NCBI GenBank assembly: GCA_013372875.1
Contig: JABXIW010000443.1
Coordinates: forward strand, 1-6,419
Direction: 5' to 3'
Length of the DNA: 6,419 nucleotides
DNA from: Gammaproteobacteria bacterium
GTDB taxonomy: Bacteria; Pseudomonadota; Gammaproteobacteria; Enterobacterales; Kangiellaceae
Shown: positions 1 to 5,755 of the stretch, one piece after another
Layout of the letters: each line of letters starts with the position of its first letter
How positions within the stretch are numbered: the stretch's first letter is position 1
The notes under the pieces: model-generated
What the model was told of the DNA's origin: nothing
Databases searched by the model: none
What the model saw: only the letters and a program-made list of their open reading frames with translations
Translations under genes and position numbers: made by a program

Positions 1-378
1 CCTGAAATGCTGAAGTTTTATCAAACTGCATTTCCACATTGGTACGTGCGTGACGAGGGGGAAGGTACATGGAGCGGCAAGCATAGAAACTGGCTGCACT
101 TTGGCGATGAGTACCAATACATTGCGATGAGTGACCACGGTGAAGGGGAGAACCGCGAGTTGGGCGGCCATCAAGTTGGACTAGCGCATTTTGCTTATGT
201 GACCAACAACGTCGATGCCATCATCAAAAGACTGACCGATGCAGGTTACCCGGTTGCCCAATCCGGGGCTGATGAGCCATACCGCAAGAATGTGTATTTT
301 GTTGACCCTGCAGGTTTTGAGATCGAATTTGTTGAATACCTGACGGATGATCCAAAACTTCGTAACCTGACAAGCTAA
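1..378 (+). CDS. VOC family (glyoxalase/bleomycin-resistance fold) protein, 5' end outside window
   Basis: The frame is open from base 1; the first ATG at 7 gives 123 residues. That ATG is probably internal: the residues P-E before it and MLKFYQTAFP after it look like the usual VOC 'xEpmlkFYqxaFp' segment, which normally follows a first beta strand carrying a metal ligand. That strand would lie upstream of the window. Numbering from the ATG at 7, the visible second half has the conserved His61 (LAHFAYV), a helix 'VDAIIKRLTDAGYPV', and the C-terminal 'FVDPAGFEIEFVEY' strand, whose Glu107 sits where VOC enzymes place their last metal ligand. VOC proteins include lyases, dioxygenases and resistance proteins, so the substrate cannot be named. 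An intrinsic terminator follows directly, so this gene ends its transcription unit. The fold call is strong; the function is unknown. Confidence 0.85.
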   Translation, partial: PEMLKFYQTAFPHWYVRDEGEGTWSGKHRNWLHFGDEYQYIAMSDHGEGENRELGGHQVGLAHFAYVTNNVDAIIKRLTDAGYPVAQSGADEPYRKNVYFVDPAGFEIEFVEYLTDDPKLRNLTS

Positions 379-393
379 AAAGACTTAAATAAC

Positions 394-430
394 AAAACGT
401 CAGCAGATGGTGACTGCTGGCGTTTTAGTT
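394..430 (+). terminator. Rho-independent terminator after the VOC gene
   Basis: A 13-bp stem with one T-G wobble pairs AAAACGTCAGCAG (394-406) with CTGCTGGCGTTTT (414-426) around a 7-nt loop. The right arm runs into a T-rich stretch (TTTTAGTTT). It lies 16 bases after the VOC stop codon. The left arm also carries an A-run, so it could act in both directions and insulate the oppositely oriented CAP gene ending at 455. Confidence 0.85.
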
Positions 431-454
431 TATCTATCAGGTTTATTTATCGCA

Positions 455-994
455 TTAGCGCTGTTTGGCAAAAACCTGAGTCCAGTAATACCCATAGCTT
501 GCAGAGTGATTTTCGACAAGCGACGCGCCCATCTGATCAAAATCCGCACTCATGATATTGAGGCAGTGACCTTCGCTCGATAGCCAAGCATTGACGACGG
601 CGTTAATGGAGCTTTGCCCTACGGCGACATTCTCACCAATAGCGCTCCAAGCATAGCCCGTTGCGTTGACTCGATCTGACAGCGTGCTGCCGTCAGAGCC
701 TGTGTGGCTCATGAAATCGCTGTTCGCCATATCGCTCGAATGTCGATAAGCAGCGCTTTCCAAATCGTAGCTCCAAGTTAGTGCCCCAACAGGTGGCATG
801 GTGGTTGCGCCACACTGTTGTTTGGTAGAGCGAGCACTGTTGACCGCTGCGAGCATCTGCTCGGCAAATGTGCCTTGTGACGATGTGGAACCTGTGTTTT
901 GAGAGCTGTTTTCTACAGGTGCTGACGACTCCCCGTCGCCGCCACATGCGCTGAGAAGTAGAGCCAAAACTGGCACTAAGATCTTAGTTGGCAT
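455..994 (-). CDS. CAP-domain (SCP/YkwD-like) outer-membrane lipoprotein
   Basis: This 179-residue protein starts MPTKILVPVLALLLSAC. That is a short charged N-terminus, a hydrophobic run and a lipobox LSAC, with Cys17 as the expected lipidated residue. Gly at +2 rather than Asp suggests Lol sorting to the outer membrane. Residues 20-42 form a Ser/Gly/Thr-rich linker. The CAP domain covers about 43-179: 'ALTWSYDLESAAYRHSSDMA' (71-90), 'FMSHTGSDGSTLSDRV' (94-109), 'GENVAVG' (120-126), 'SSEGHCLNIM' (139-148) and a final 'YWTQVF'. His97, Glu121 and His143 are candidates for the CAP cavity residues; Cys61 and Cys144 could form a disulfide. The frame is open to an ATG at 1081 (208 residues), but 994 is preferred: it has a good ribosome site (AAAGGA) and places the signal peptide at the N-terminus. 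The activity of bacterial CAP proteins is largely undefined. It lies downstream of the LysR gene on the same strand, 127 bp away. Confidence 0.9.
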   Translation of the reverse strand: MPTKILVPVLALLLSACGGDGESSAPVENSSQNTGSTSSQGTFAEQMLAAVNSARSTKQQCGATTMPPVGALTWSYDLESAAYRHSSDMANSDFMSHTGSDGSTLSDRVNATGYAWSAIGENVAVGQSSINAVVNAWLSSEGHCLNIMSADFDQMGASLVENHSASYGYYWTQVFAKQR

Positions 995-1000
995 TGTCTT

Positions 1001-1006
1001 TCCTTT
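1001..1006 (-). promoter_or_regulatory. Ribosome binding site deciding the CAP lipoprotein start
   Basis: On the minus strand AAAGGA lies 6 bases before the ATG at 992-994. The upstream in-frame ATG at 1081 has no such site and would bury the lipoprotein signal behind 29 extra residues. This supports the 179-residue form. Confidence 0.7.
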
Positions 1007-1121
1007 ATGAGTGACGAAGAGCAAACTGCGCTTTTCGATAATAACGCCCAATAACCTAACAAAAACCAATAAAAGCACCATATGGCTTGGAGTGTTTTAA
1101 CCAAAGACTCACATGAAGTTT

Positions 1122-2078
1122 TCAATCACCTTGGTTCGGTTGGTAAATCGGCAACGTTTCAGCCCACGTATGGAATGGCGTTTCATCCATATCCTGTATT
1201 GCTTGAGTGATAAAATCGATGAACACCCTCACTCGGGCAGGCACATATTCCCGGTTGGCATAGAGAAGATACACGCCATTTCCGGCCTGGCGCATGCTCG
1301 GAAATATCGGCACTAAACGCCCTACTTTGAGCCAATCTCTCGCGATAAAGTGAGGAATCTGAGTTAACCCTAAGCCTTCTGCGCAAAGCTCTGCCATCGA
1401 TTCGCCGTCGTTTACAATAAAATTTCTCTCGGGGTTGTACTCACTTGTGCCGTCTGGTTCTGGCATCCGAATCGGCAACAGTTTCCCCGTTTGTTTAAAA
1501 CGAAAACGAACCCAAGAATGGTCATTGAATGCGTCTGGGCCACTCGGAACACCATGCCGTGTTAAGTAATCCTGACTGCCACAAATAATAAAATCGATAG
1601 GACTCAGCTGGCGCGCAATCAACTGGCTGTCCTGAACGACACCAGAACGAATCGACACATCAATCCCTTGTTCAATAATATCAACGTAGGCGTCATCGTA
1701 ATGAATATCGATAGTGATGCTGGGGTAGCGGCGGCAAAACTCTTTTAATAAAGGGCGAATGTAAAGGCGACCGTAGGAAACTGGCACATTAATCTTAAGC
1801 AGCCCTGAAAGCGCATCATTGTGGCTTTTTAATGAATCCTCACACACCGTCAGTTCGTCCAGTACAAACCTAGCGGTATTTGCGTATCGACGACCGCCTT
1901 CTGTCAGACGGATCTGTCGCGTAGAACGCTGGAACAGCTGTATTCCCAAGTCACTTTCAAGACGATGGATTGCCTTACTCACTGTAGAAGGGTCTGTGCC
2001 ATACGCTTTGGCGGCCGCAGCAAAACTGCCACCTTCTAAAGTGGCAATAAAAAATCGTAGGGACCGTATCTTATCCAT
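1122..2078 (-). CDS. LysR-type transcriptional regulator (CrgA/DmlR-like group)
   Basis: The protein has 318 residues in the typical LysR layout. The N-terminal winged helix-turn-helix (about 1-60) reads 'MDKIRSLRFFIATLEGGSF', then 'DPSTVSKAIHRLESDLGIQLF' and 'RLTEGG'. A linker helix follows, then a periplasmic-binding-protein-like effector domain from about residue 85 ('GLLKINVPVSYGRLYIRPLL', 'DVSIRSG', 'CAEGLGLTQIPHFIA'). The start at 2078 is chosen because LysR proteins begin just before this helix and because a candidate promoter predicts a transcript start near 2105. The ATG at 2096 would add six residues (MECSSV) and leave almost no leader. The ribosome site at 2078 is weak. The gene diverges from the DJ-1/PfpI gene with a 126-bp gap, the classic arrangement for a LysR regulator and its target. 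The effector molecule cannot be read from sequence. Confidence 0.93.
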   Translation of the reverse strand: MDKIRSLRFFIATLEGGSFAAAAKAYGTDPSTVSKAIHRLESDLGIQLFQRSTRQIRLTEGGRRYANTARFVLDELTVCEDSLKSHNDALSGLLKINVPVSYGRLYIRPLLKEFCRRYPSITIDIHYDDAYVDIIEQGIDVSIRSGVVQDSQLIARQLSPIDFIICGSQDYLTRHGVPSGPDAFNDHSWVRFRFKQTGKLLPIRMPEPDGTSEYNPERNFIVNDGESMAELCAEGLGLTQIPHFIARDWLKVGRLVPIFPSMRQAGNGVYLLYANREYVPARVRVFIDFITQAIQDMDETPFHTWAETLPIYQPNQGD

Positions 2079-2111
2079 AACACTCGAGCATTCCATTCGT
2101 GAACTTTCTTC

Positions 2112-2140
2112 ACTTTAGTAAAGACAAACTGGCTCTTCAA
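2112..2140 (-). promoter_or_regulatory. Candidate sigma-70 promoter of the LysR gene
   Basis: On the minus strand TTGAAG (2140-2135) and TAAAGT (2117-2112) are separated by exactly 17 bp; each hexamer matches the sigma-70 consensus at 4 of 6 positions. The predicted start is near 2105, giving a leader of about 27 nt to the ATG at 2078. The -35 overlaps the candidate -35 of the divergent DJ-1 promoter. Confidence 0.45.
2113..2123. promoter_or_regulatory. Short palindrome over the LysR -10, possible operator
   Basis: CTTTA-G-TAAAG is a perfect 5-bp inverted repeat around a single base. It covers most of the LysR candidate -10, where a bound protein would block transcription; LysR regulators commonly repress their own gene this way. 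It lacks an obvious long T-N11-A LysR box, so assignment to this regulator is inference. Confidence 0.3.
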
Positions 2141-2163
2141 TCACCAATCAGCCCAAATATAAT
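2136..2163 (+). promoter_or_regulatory. Candidate sigma-70 promoter of the DJ-1/PfpI gene
   Basis: A perfect TATAAT at 2158-2163 is preceded at 16-bp spacing by a weak -35, TTCAAT (2136-2141). A start near 2170 would give a leader of about 35 nt before the ATG at 2205, with GAGGA at 2193-2197 as the ribosome site. A poor -35 with a perfect -10 fits an activator-dependent promoter. A small inverted repeat TCAA-TAAC-TTGA (2169-2180) lies at the predicted start. Confidence 0.45.
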
Positions 2164-2204
2164 GAATCTCAATAACTTGATGCTCTGTTAGCGAGGAAAA
2201 AACA

Positions 2205-2891
2205 ATGGATAAAAATGGATTAAAGAATGCACTACAACTATTGATAACGACGTTAGTCCTATTCTTTGGGATGCTGCAAGCGGCACATGCGGCGGATAAA
2301 CGCATTGGCATTCTGGTTTACGACGGCGTACTGACCTCTGATGTTACTGCACCTTTAGAGGTCTTTGGCGTCGCAAGTCGTCTGACTTGGTTTAGTGATT
2401 ATGAAGTGCTCACCATTTCCGTCTCTGATCAGAAAACCATCACTACTGAAGAGGGATTAAAAATTGGTGTGGATGCTTGGATTGGCGATCAGCCGGAACT
2501 CGACGTGCTGGTTTTAACATCCAGCTACGACATGGATGCGCTAATCGAAAACAAGGATCTCATTCACTTTATTCAAACCACATCAAAGGCGGCAGATTGG
2601 ATGGCAAGTAATTGCTCTGGTGCATATCTATTGGCCGAGGCTGGCCTTTTAAACGGTAAGAAAGCGACGACGTGGGCTGGAGGTGAAAACGGATTACAAA
2701 AAGACTATCCAGCAGTTGATGTACAGTTCAACCAGAATTTTGTGGTTGATGATGGAGTCCTCACCTCAAACGGCAGCCTAGTCAGCTATCAGGCCGCCCT
2801 CAAATTACTGCATCTCATGACTTCGGAATCTAAAGCTCAAGAAGTCGCAGACGCCCTTCAATACTCACGTTTTTCTACCCAGCCATTTTAA
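2205..2891 (+). CDS. Exported DJ-1/PfpI (class I amidotransferase-like) protein
   Basis: This 228-residue protein has a Sec-type signal peptide: basic start, hydrophobic core at about 9-24 (LQLLITTLVLFFGML), and cleavage likely after Ala-His-Ala29. The mature part is a DJ-1/PfpI fold closest in feel to the GlxA/isocyanide-hydratase-like group. It opens with 'IGILVYDG' (34-41) and 'SDVTAPLEVFGVA' (45-57), where Asp46 matches the acidic residue near the active site. The nucleophile elbow is 'ASNCSGAYLLAEAGLL' with Cys137. The family's next motif, usually ATTHW, reads ATTW here (154-157), so the His is missing. 'VLTSNGSLVSYQAALKLL' follows, where relatives usually have TSAGVSAGID. Family members hydrate, deglycate or protect against reactive compounds, but the reaction here is unknown. 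A good ribosome site (GAGGA) supports the start. It is divergent from the LysR gene, its probable regulator. Confidence 0.88.
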   Translation: MDKNGLKNALQLLITTLVLFFGMLQAAHAADKRIGILVYDGVLTSDVTAPLEVFGVASRLTWFSDYEVLTISVSDQKTITTEEGLKIGVDAWIGDQPELDVLVLTSSYDMDALIENKDLIHFIQTTSKAADWMASNCSGAYLLAEAGLLNGKKATTWAGGENGLQKDYPAVDVQFNQNFVVDDGVLTSNGSLVSYQAALKLLHLMTSESKAQEVADALQYSRFSTQPF

Positions 2892-2906
2892 GCGGGCAAG
2901 GACGAA

Positions 2907-2941
2907 ACCGCAGGTAACCTTCGGTGTTTCAGAGGTTACCT
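2907..2941. repeat. Twin AGGT-N-ACCT palindromes between DJ-1 and sigma genes
   Basis: AGGTAACCT (2912-2920) and AGGTTACCT (2933-2941) are each palindromes around one central base, with centres exactly 21 bp apart, two DNA turns. The first extends to a near-perfect 19-bp palindrome (ACCG-c-AGGT-a-ACCT-t-CGGT, 2907-2925). The two copies can also pair in RNA as a 9-bp stem with a 12-nt loop, but no T-run follows, so this is not a standard terminator. Paired operator sites or an RNA hairpin controlling readthrough into the sigma gene are both possible. Confidence 0.55.
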
Positions 2942-2975
2942 TGCAGCCCACTTCTACGCTTCAGGTCTTAATGTT

Positions 2976-3461
2976 ATGGAAAAACAAAAACGTTACGAAA
3001 CACTGACGAAAGAGCGATACCAAGATATCTATCGTCTCGCATATTGGCTGTGCAAAGATCAACACATTGCTGAAGATTTGGCGCAAGAGACCTTCCTGAA
3101 AGCGTGGCGATTCTTTGATAACTTAAATGATCCCAACGCCGAGAAGTCTTGGCTCATCACTATTTTGCGTCGTGAGAATGCTCGGCGCTTTGATAGAAAA
3201 CAGTTCGATTTTGTCGACATTGATGAGTGTGCAATACAGACAAAAACCTACCCCGGCAGTGACCACGACATGGCCCAAGATTGGCTTCAAAAACAAATGA
3301 TGATTCTCAAACCCAAATACCGAGAGCCATTGCTCTTGAGCCTAGTGGCTAGGCTGAATCATGATGAGATTGCCCAAGCCTTGAGGCTCAATCACAATAC
3401 GGTGGCGACTCGATTATTCAGAGCGCGCAACCAGCTCATCGCGCAGCAAGGAAACCATTAA
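2976..3461 (+). CDS. ECF-type RNA polymerase sigma factor
   Basis: The 161-residue protein has only the two ECF domains. Region 2 spans about 14-77: 'YQDIYRLAYWLCKD', 'AEDLAQETFLKAWRFFDNL', then 'SWLITILRRENARRFDRKQ', which covers the -10 recognition part. Region 4 spans about 103-155, with the helix-turn-helix 'NHDEIAQALRLNHNTVATRLFRARNQL' at 128-154. It directs core RNA polymerase to a specific stress or envelope regulon; the target promoter cannot be read here. ATG 2976 is the only in-frame start that gives region 2 a normal N-terminus, but its ribosome site is weak (AGG about 12 bases upstream), suggesting low or coupled translation. It follows the DJ-1 gene by 84 bp on the same strand. 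No anti-sigma gene is recognisable downstream, unlike most ECF loci, and no N- or C-terminal regulatory extension is present. Confidence 0.93.
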   Translation: MEKQKRYETLTKERYQDIYRLAYWLCKDQHIAEDLAQETFLKAWRFFDNLNDPNAEKSWLITILRRENARRFDRKQFDFVDIDECAIQTKTYPGSDHDMAQDWLQKQMMILKPKYREPLLLSLVARLNHDEIAQALRLNHNTVATRLFRARNQLIAQQGNH

Positions 3462-3497
3462 GACAGAAGTTCCTACTGGTATGGAGCTCACCTAACC

Positions 3498-3513
3498 ACC
3501 AAGAAAACTTGGT
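3498..3513 (+). repeat. Small perfect inverted repeat after the sigma gene
   Basis: ACCAAG-AAAA-CTTGGT forms a 6-bp hairpin with a 4-nt loop, 36 bases after the sigma stop codon. No T-run follows, so termination would be weak or factor-dependent. Another small repeat, GCCA-N6-TGGC (3521-3534), lies just beyond. Confidence 0.35.
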
Positions 3514-3558
3514 CAACCATGCCAACTAACTGGCTATGCTCGGGTCTATTTCATAAGT

Positions 3559-3601
3559 CGTTACATAACTTGGTGCGTTAACGCTTTACATCTGGCGTTA
3601 C
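3559..3601. repeat. CGTTA repeats upstream of the membrane protein gene
   Basis: CGTTA occurs three times in one orientation, at 3559, 3576 and 3596. The middle copy is part of a perfect 10-bp palindrome, GCGTTAACGC (3575-3584), and GCGTTA recurs 20 bp later. The cluster lies 60-100 bases before the next start codon, a plausible place for regulator binding. Chance cannot be excluded. Confidence 0.3.
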
Positions 3602-3662
3602 TGGATGAACACTTCCACCCAAAGTACAATGGCAGCCGACATAATAGAGTCAGTAGGAAATT

Positions 3663-4358
3663 ATGAGTAACACGACGGCGAAAAAGTCGAATCCCCTATT
3701 TGAGATCCTTTTTAACGTATTCATCCCTTCGTTCATCTTGATGAAATACAGTGGCGAAGAGCACCTAGGAACCGCAATGGCACTGGTTGTCGCTTTGCTC
3801 TTTCCTGTGGTTTACGGCGGTATGGATCTCATCCGTAACAAGAAATTTAACTTTATCTCAGCGCTTGGTTTTATCAGCGTATTATTAACTGGTGGCATCG
3901 GCTTGTTGGAGCTTGATACTCGCTGGTTAGCCTTGAAAGAAGCCTTGGTTCCCGGCCTGATCGGCATCGCGGTATTGGGCTCCACTTTTACCCGCTACCC
4001 ATTGATGCAAAAAATGGTATTGAACGACACGGTTTTGAACCTCGCGTTGATTAACGAGCGTTTGAGAGAAAATGGTAAAACTGATGCGTTCGAACGTTGC
4101 CTAATGTCTTCGAACTACTTGTTCGCAAGCACCTTTGCATTCTCATCTGCAATGAACTACTTCCTTGCTACGTGGATCGTCACCAGTCCATCAGGCACCG
4201 CGGCCTTCAATGAAGAGCTCGGTAAGTTGACACTTTACAGCTACCCGATGATCGCCATTCCTAGCATGTTGATGATGTTTGGTATTTTTTACTACATTTG
4301 GCGTCAAATTCGCGCGATGACGTCTCTTGAAACTGAACAAATTTTCCACATAAAGTAA
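3663..4358 (+). CDS. VC0807-like multi-pass inner membrane protein
   Basis: This 231-residue protein of unknown function resembles the VC0807 family of Vibrio and other bacteria; that match is from memory of the family. Hydrophobic segments lie at about 13-28, 37-57, 64-83, 91-109, 148-171 and 193-214, giving about six membrane passes. Short charged loops separate them ('DLIRNKKFN', 'DTRWLALKE'), and a longer hydrophilic stretch at about 110-147 (through 'LINERLRENGKTDAFERCL') probably faces the cytoplasm. There is no signal peptide and no recognisable transporter or enzyme motif. The start is supported by a ribosome site, AGGA, 6 bases upstream. A CATAAT at 3640-3645 could be a -10, but no good -35 is visible. 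It stands alone: 201 bp after the sigma gene and 269 bp before the chemoreceptor gene, with a hairpin behind it. Confidence 0.85.
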   Translation: MSNTTAKKSNPLFEILFNVFIPSFILMKYSGEEHLGTAMALVVALLFPVVYGGMDLIRNKKFNFISALGFISVLLTGGIGLLELDTRWLALKEALVPGLIGIAVLGSTFTRYPLMQKMVLNDTVLNLALINERLRENGKTDAFERCLMSSNYLFASTFAFSSAMNYFLATWIVTSPSGTAAFNEELGKLTLYSYPMIAIPSMLMMFGIFYYIWRQIRAMTSLETEQIFHIK

Positions 4359-4380
4359 AACCTCAGCACTCGAAATACTA

Positions 4381-4402
4381 AGGGGAAGAGCCCTCTTCCC
4401 CT
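4381..4402 (+). terminator. Probable terminator hairpin after the VC0807-like gene
   Basis: AGGGGAAGA (4381-4389) pairs perfectly with TCTTCCCCT (4394-4402) around GCCC, 22 bases after the stop codon. The stem is strong, but the downstream sequence is only pyrimidine-rich (ATCTTCC, later CCTTTTCT), not a clean T-run, so efficiency is uncertain. The stretch 4403-4627 holds no gene I can support. Confidence 0.6.
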
Positions 4403-4518
4403 ATCTTCCACCCGCCCTTTTCTATTCCATAGCTTTCCATTTAGATTCACTCATCCGTCACTCAGTGTTGACCACGTTCACATTGATAGGGGCGACTTTC
4501 GCTCTTTTTATGAAAACC

Positions 4519-4533
4519 CACATAAAAAATGTG
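4519..4533. promoter_or_regulatory. Inverted repeat upstream of the chemoreceptor gene
   Basis: CACAT-AAAAA-ATGTG is a perfect 5-bp inverted repeat with an A5 spacer, about 95 bases before the chemoreceptor start. It contains a TGTGA half-site like that of CRP (4530-4534), but the matching second half is absent. A binding site is possible; the evidence is symmetry alone. Confidence 0.25.
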
Positions 4534-4627
4534 ACAAAAATGAACAAGTATATGAAAGTCATGGTGCATTGCTTATCCAACTGATTTAACATGAATTTTT
4601 TAAAACCTTGCTGCATTTATAAAAAAC

Positions 4628-5713
4628 ATGTTCGGATCAAAAAAATTAAAAATGGAAAATGAGGCGCTTAAGCAGGAATTAGCGAGCCTTAAAGACAAGT
4701 ACCAAACCGACGTTGAGACGTTGGAACGTCAGTTAAAAGAAGCCAAACAACTACTGAACACAGCGCAACAGCGTTACGAAAGTAGCGACGAGTTGATGTC
4801 GAGCAGCTTGAAAGGCGGAGATATGCTCCAAACCATTCGCACAGCGATGGTCGAAAGCGCTCAATCTATGGCACATGAAAACGAAGAGCTAAAGCTACTT
4901 GATGATATGTTCAAGCAAACACATCAAGCACTCGCACGTCTGGATGACCGAGCGGTAAAAATCAGCTCACAAGCCACTCAAAGCATTGAATCTGTGCAGA
5001 TATTAGATAACACCGCGACTTCTATTTCCCACCTTGTATCTACTATCCAAGAGATTTCTGACCAAACGAACTTATTGGCTCTCAACGCAGCGATTGAGGC
5101 TGCACGCGCTGGTGAAGCAGGCCGCGGATTTGCAGTGGTGGCGGACGAGGTAAGAAATTTGGCAGGCAAAGCCAGTGAAGCGAGCGAACAAATTGATTCG
5201 CTGGTTAATCAGGTGCTAACCCAAGTCAGCTCAATCAAAAGCGCGATTGATGAAAACCAAATCTGCGCAGAAGAAGTATCCGCCTCTTCGGCGCAAATTG
5301 GCTCAATCGTCAACGAGGTGGTTGTCAAATCAGAGCACATGAAACGGGTGATCCACTTTGCGTCTACCCGCTCTTTCCTCGATACGGTCAAGCTTGATCA
5401 TGCCATTTGGAAAAACAACATCTATCGCTTACTGCAAAGTGGCTCTTTTGGTGAAACCGTCAATAGCCATTCAGAATGTCGATTGGGCCAGTGGTACTAC
5501 CGAGGTGACGGCAAAGCATATAGCCAACTAAGAAGCTACGCGCAGCTCGAAGCGCCACACAAAGGTGTGCACGATAGCGGCCGTGATGCAATGAACCACG
5601 CGAAGTCAGGAAATATGGCCGGCATGGTGACCTCCATCAACTCGATGGAAGACGCGAGTGAGCAAGTGGTGATTCACATTGACCGCTTGATGGATGAAAT
5701 CATCGCAAACTAA
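4628..5713 (+). CDS. Cytoplasmic methyl-accepting chemoreceptor with C-terminal CZB zinc domain
   Basis: The 361-residue protein has no membrane segment and no HAMP or PAS domain. Residues 5-50 are a predicted coiled coil ([16 protein letters not shown]). The signalling domain spans about 65-240, with the highly conserved hairpin tip at about 142-180 ('[20 protein letters not shown]', '[19 protein letters not shown]') that contacts CheA and CheW. The C-terminal CZB domain has its full 3His/1Cys zinc set: His258 in HAIW, Cys284 in CRLGQWY, and His311 and His315 in HKGVH. Known CZB proteins sense zinc (DgcZ) or, through the zinc-bound Cys, hypochlorite and related oxidants (TlpD). The role here, tuning flagellar or other Che signalling to these cues in the cytoplasm, is inferred from family. 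No C-terminal CheR/CheB pentapeptide is present. The start lacks a recognisable ribosome site, and the alternative Met9 is no better. Confidence 0.93.
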   Translation: MFGSKKLKMENEALKQELASLKDKYQTDVETLERQLKEAKQLLNTAQQRYESSDELMSSSLKGGDMLQTIRTAMVESAQSMAHENEELKLLDDMFKQTHQALARLDDRAVKISSQATQSIESVQILDNTATSISHLVSTIQEISDQTNLLALNAAIEAARAGEAGRGFAVVADEVRNLAGKASEASEQIDSLVNQVLTQVSSIKSAIDENQICAEEVSASSAQIGSIVNEVVVKSEHMKRVIHFASTRSFLDTVKLDHAIWKNNIYRLLQSGSFGETVNSHSECRLGQWYYRGDGKAYSQLRSYAQLEAPHKGVHDSGRDAMNHAKSGNMAGMVTSINSMEDASEQVVIHIDRLMDEIIAN

Positions 5714-5755
5714 GGCTTATGCCTCCCTTTGTTTTTATTGCGATGCAAGGGGAGG
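5713..5755. terminator. Candidate hairpins between convergent chemoreceptor and LysR genes
   Basis: Two structures overlap. A small one, AGGC-TTAT-GCCT (5713-5724), is followed 3 bases later by TTTGTTTTTATT. A larger one pairs CCTCCCTTTG (5722-5731) with CAAGGGGAGG (5746-5755), with one wobble and the T-run inside a 14-nt loop that contains the LysR stop codon. The first could act as a weak terminator for the chemoreceptor. Neither is a textbook case. Confidence 0.35.

Noticed and set aside
994..1081. N-terminal extension of the CAP lipoprotein to the ATG at 1081
   Set aside because: It would place 29 residues before a clear lipoprotein signal and has no ribosome site, while the ATG at 994 has AAAGGA at good spacing.
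1113..1316. Plus-strand open frame inside the LysR gene
   Set aside because: It is a shadow of the well-supported minus-strand LysR gene and has no family features of its own.
3519..3581. 20-codon reading frame in the gap after the sigma gene
   Set aside because: It has no ribosome site and no recognisable composition or motif, and its length is expected by chance; it is not a credible anti-sigma.
3559..3601. Integron attachment-site (VCR-like) remnant, suggested by GCGTTAAC and a terminal GCGTTA
   Set aside because: Only the short GTTA cores resemble a VCR. The roughly 120-bp length, the imperfect dyad and neighbouring cassette genes are absent.
3629..3670. 13-codon upstream reading frame overlapping the start of the VC0807-like gene
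   Set aside because: It has no ribosome site, and the candidate -10 (3640-3645) lies inside it, so the transcript would probably not include its start codon.
4550..4585. Sigma-28 or sigma-54 flagellar-type promoter before the chemoreceptor
   Set aside because: GAAAGTCA followed by GCTTATCC has the wrong spacing and a poor match to sigma-28, and no GG-N10-GC sigma-54 core is present.
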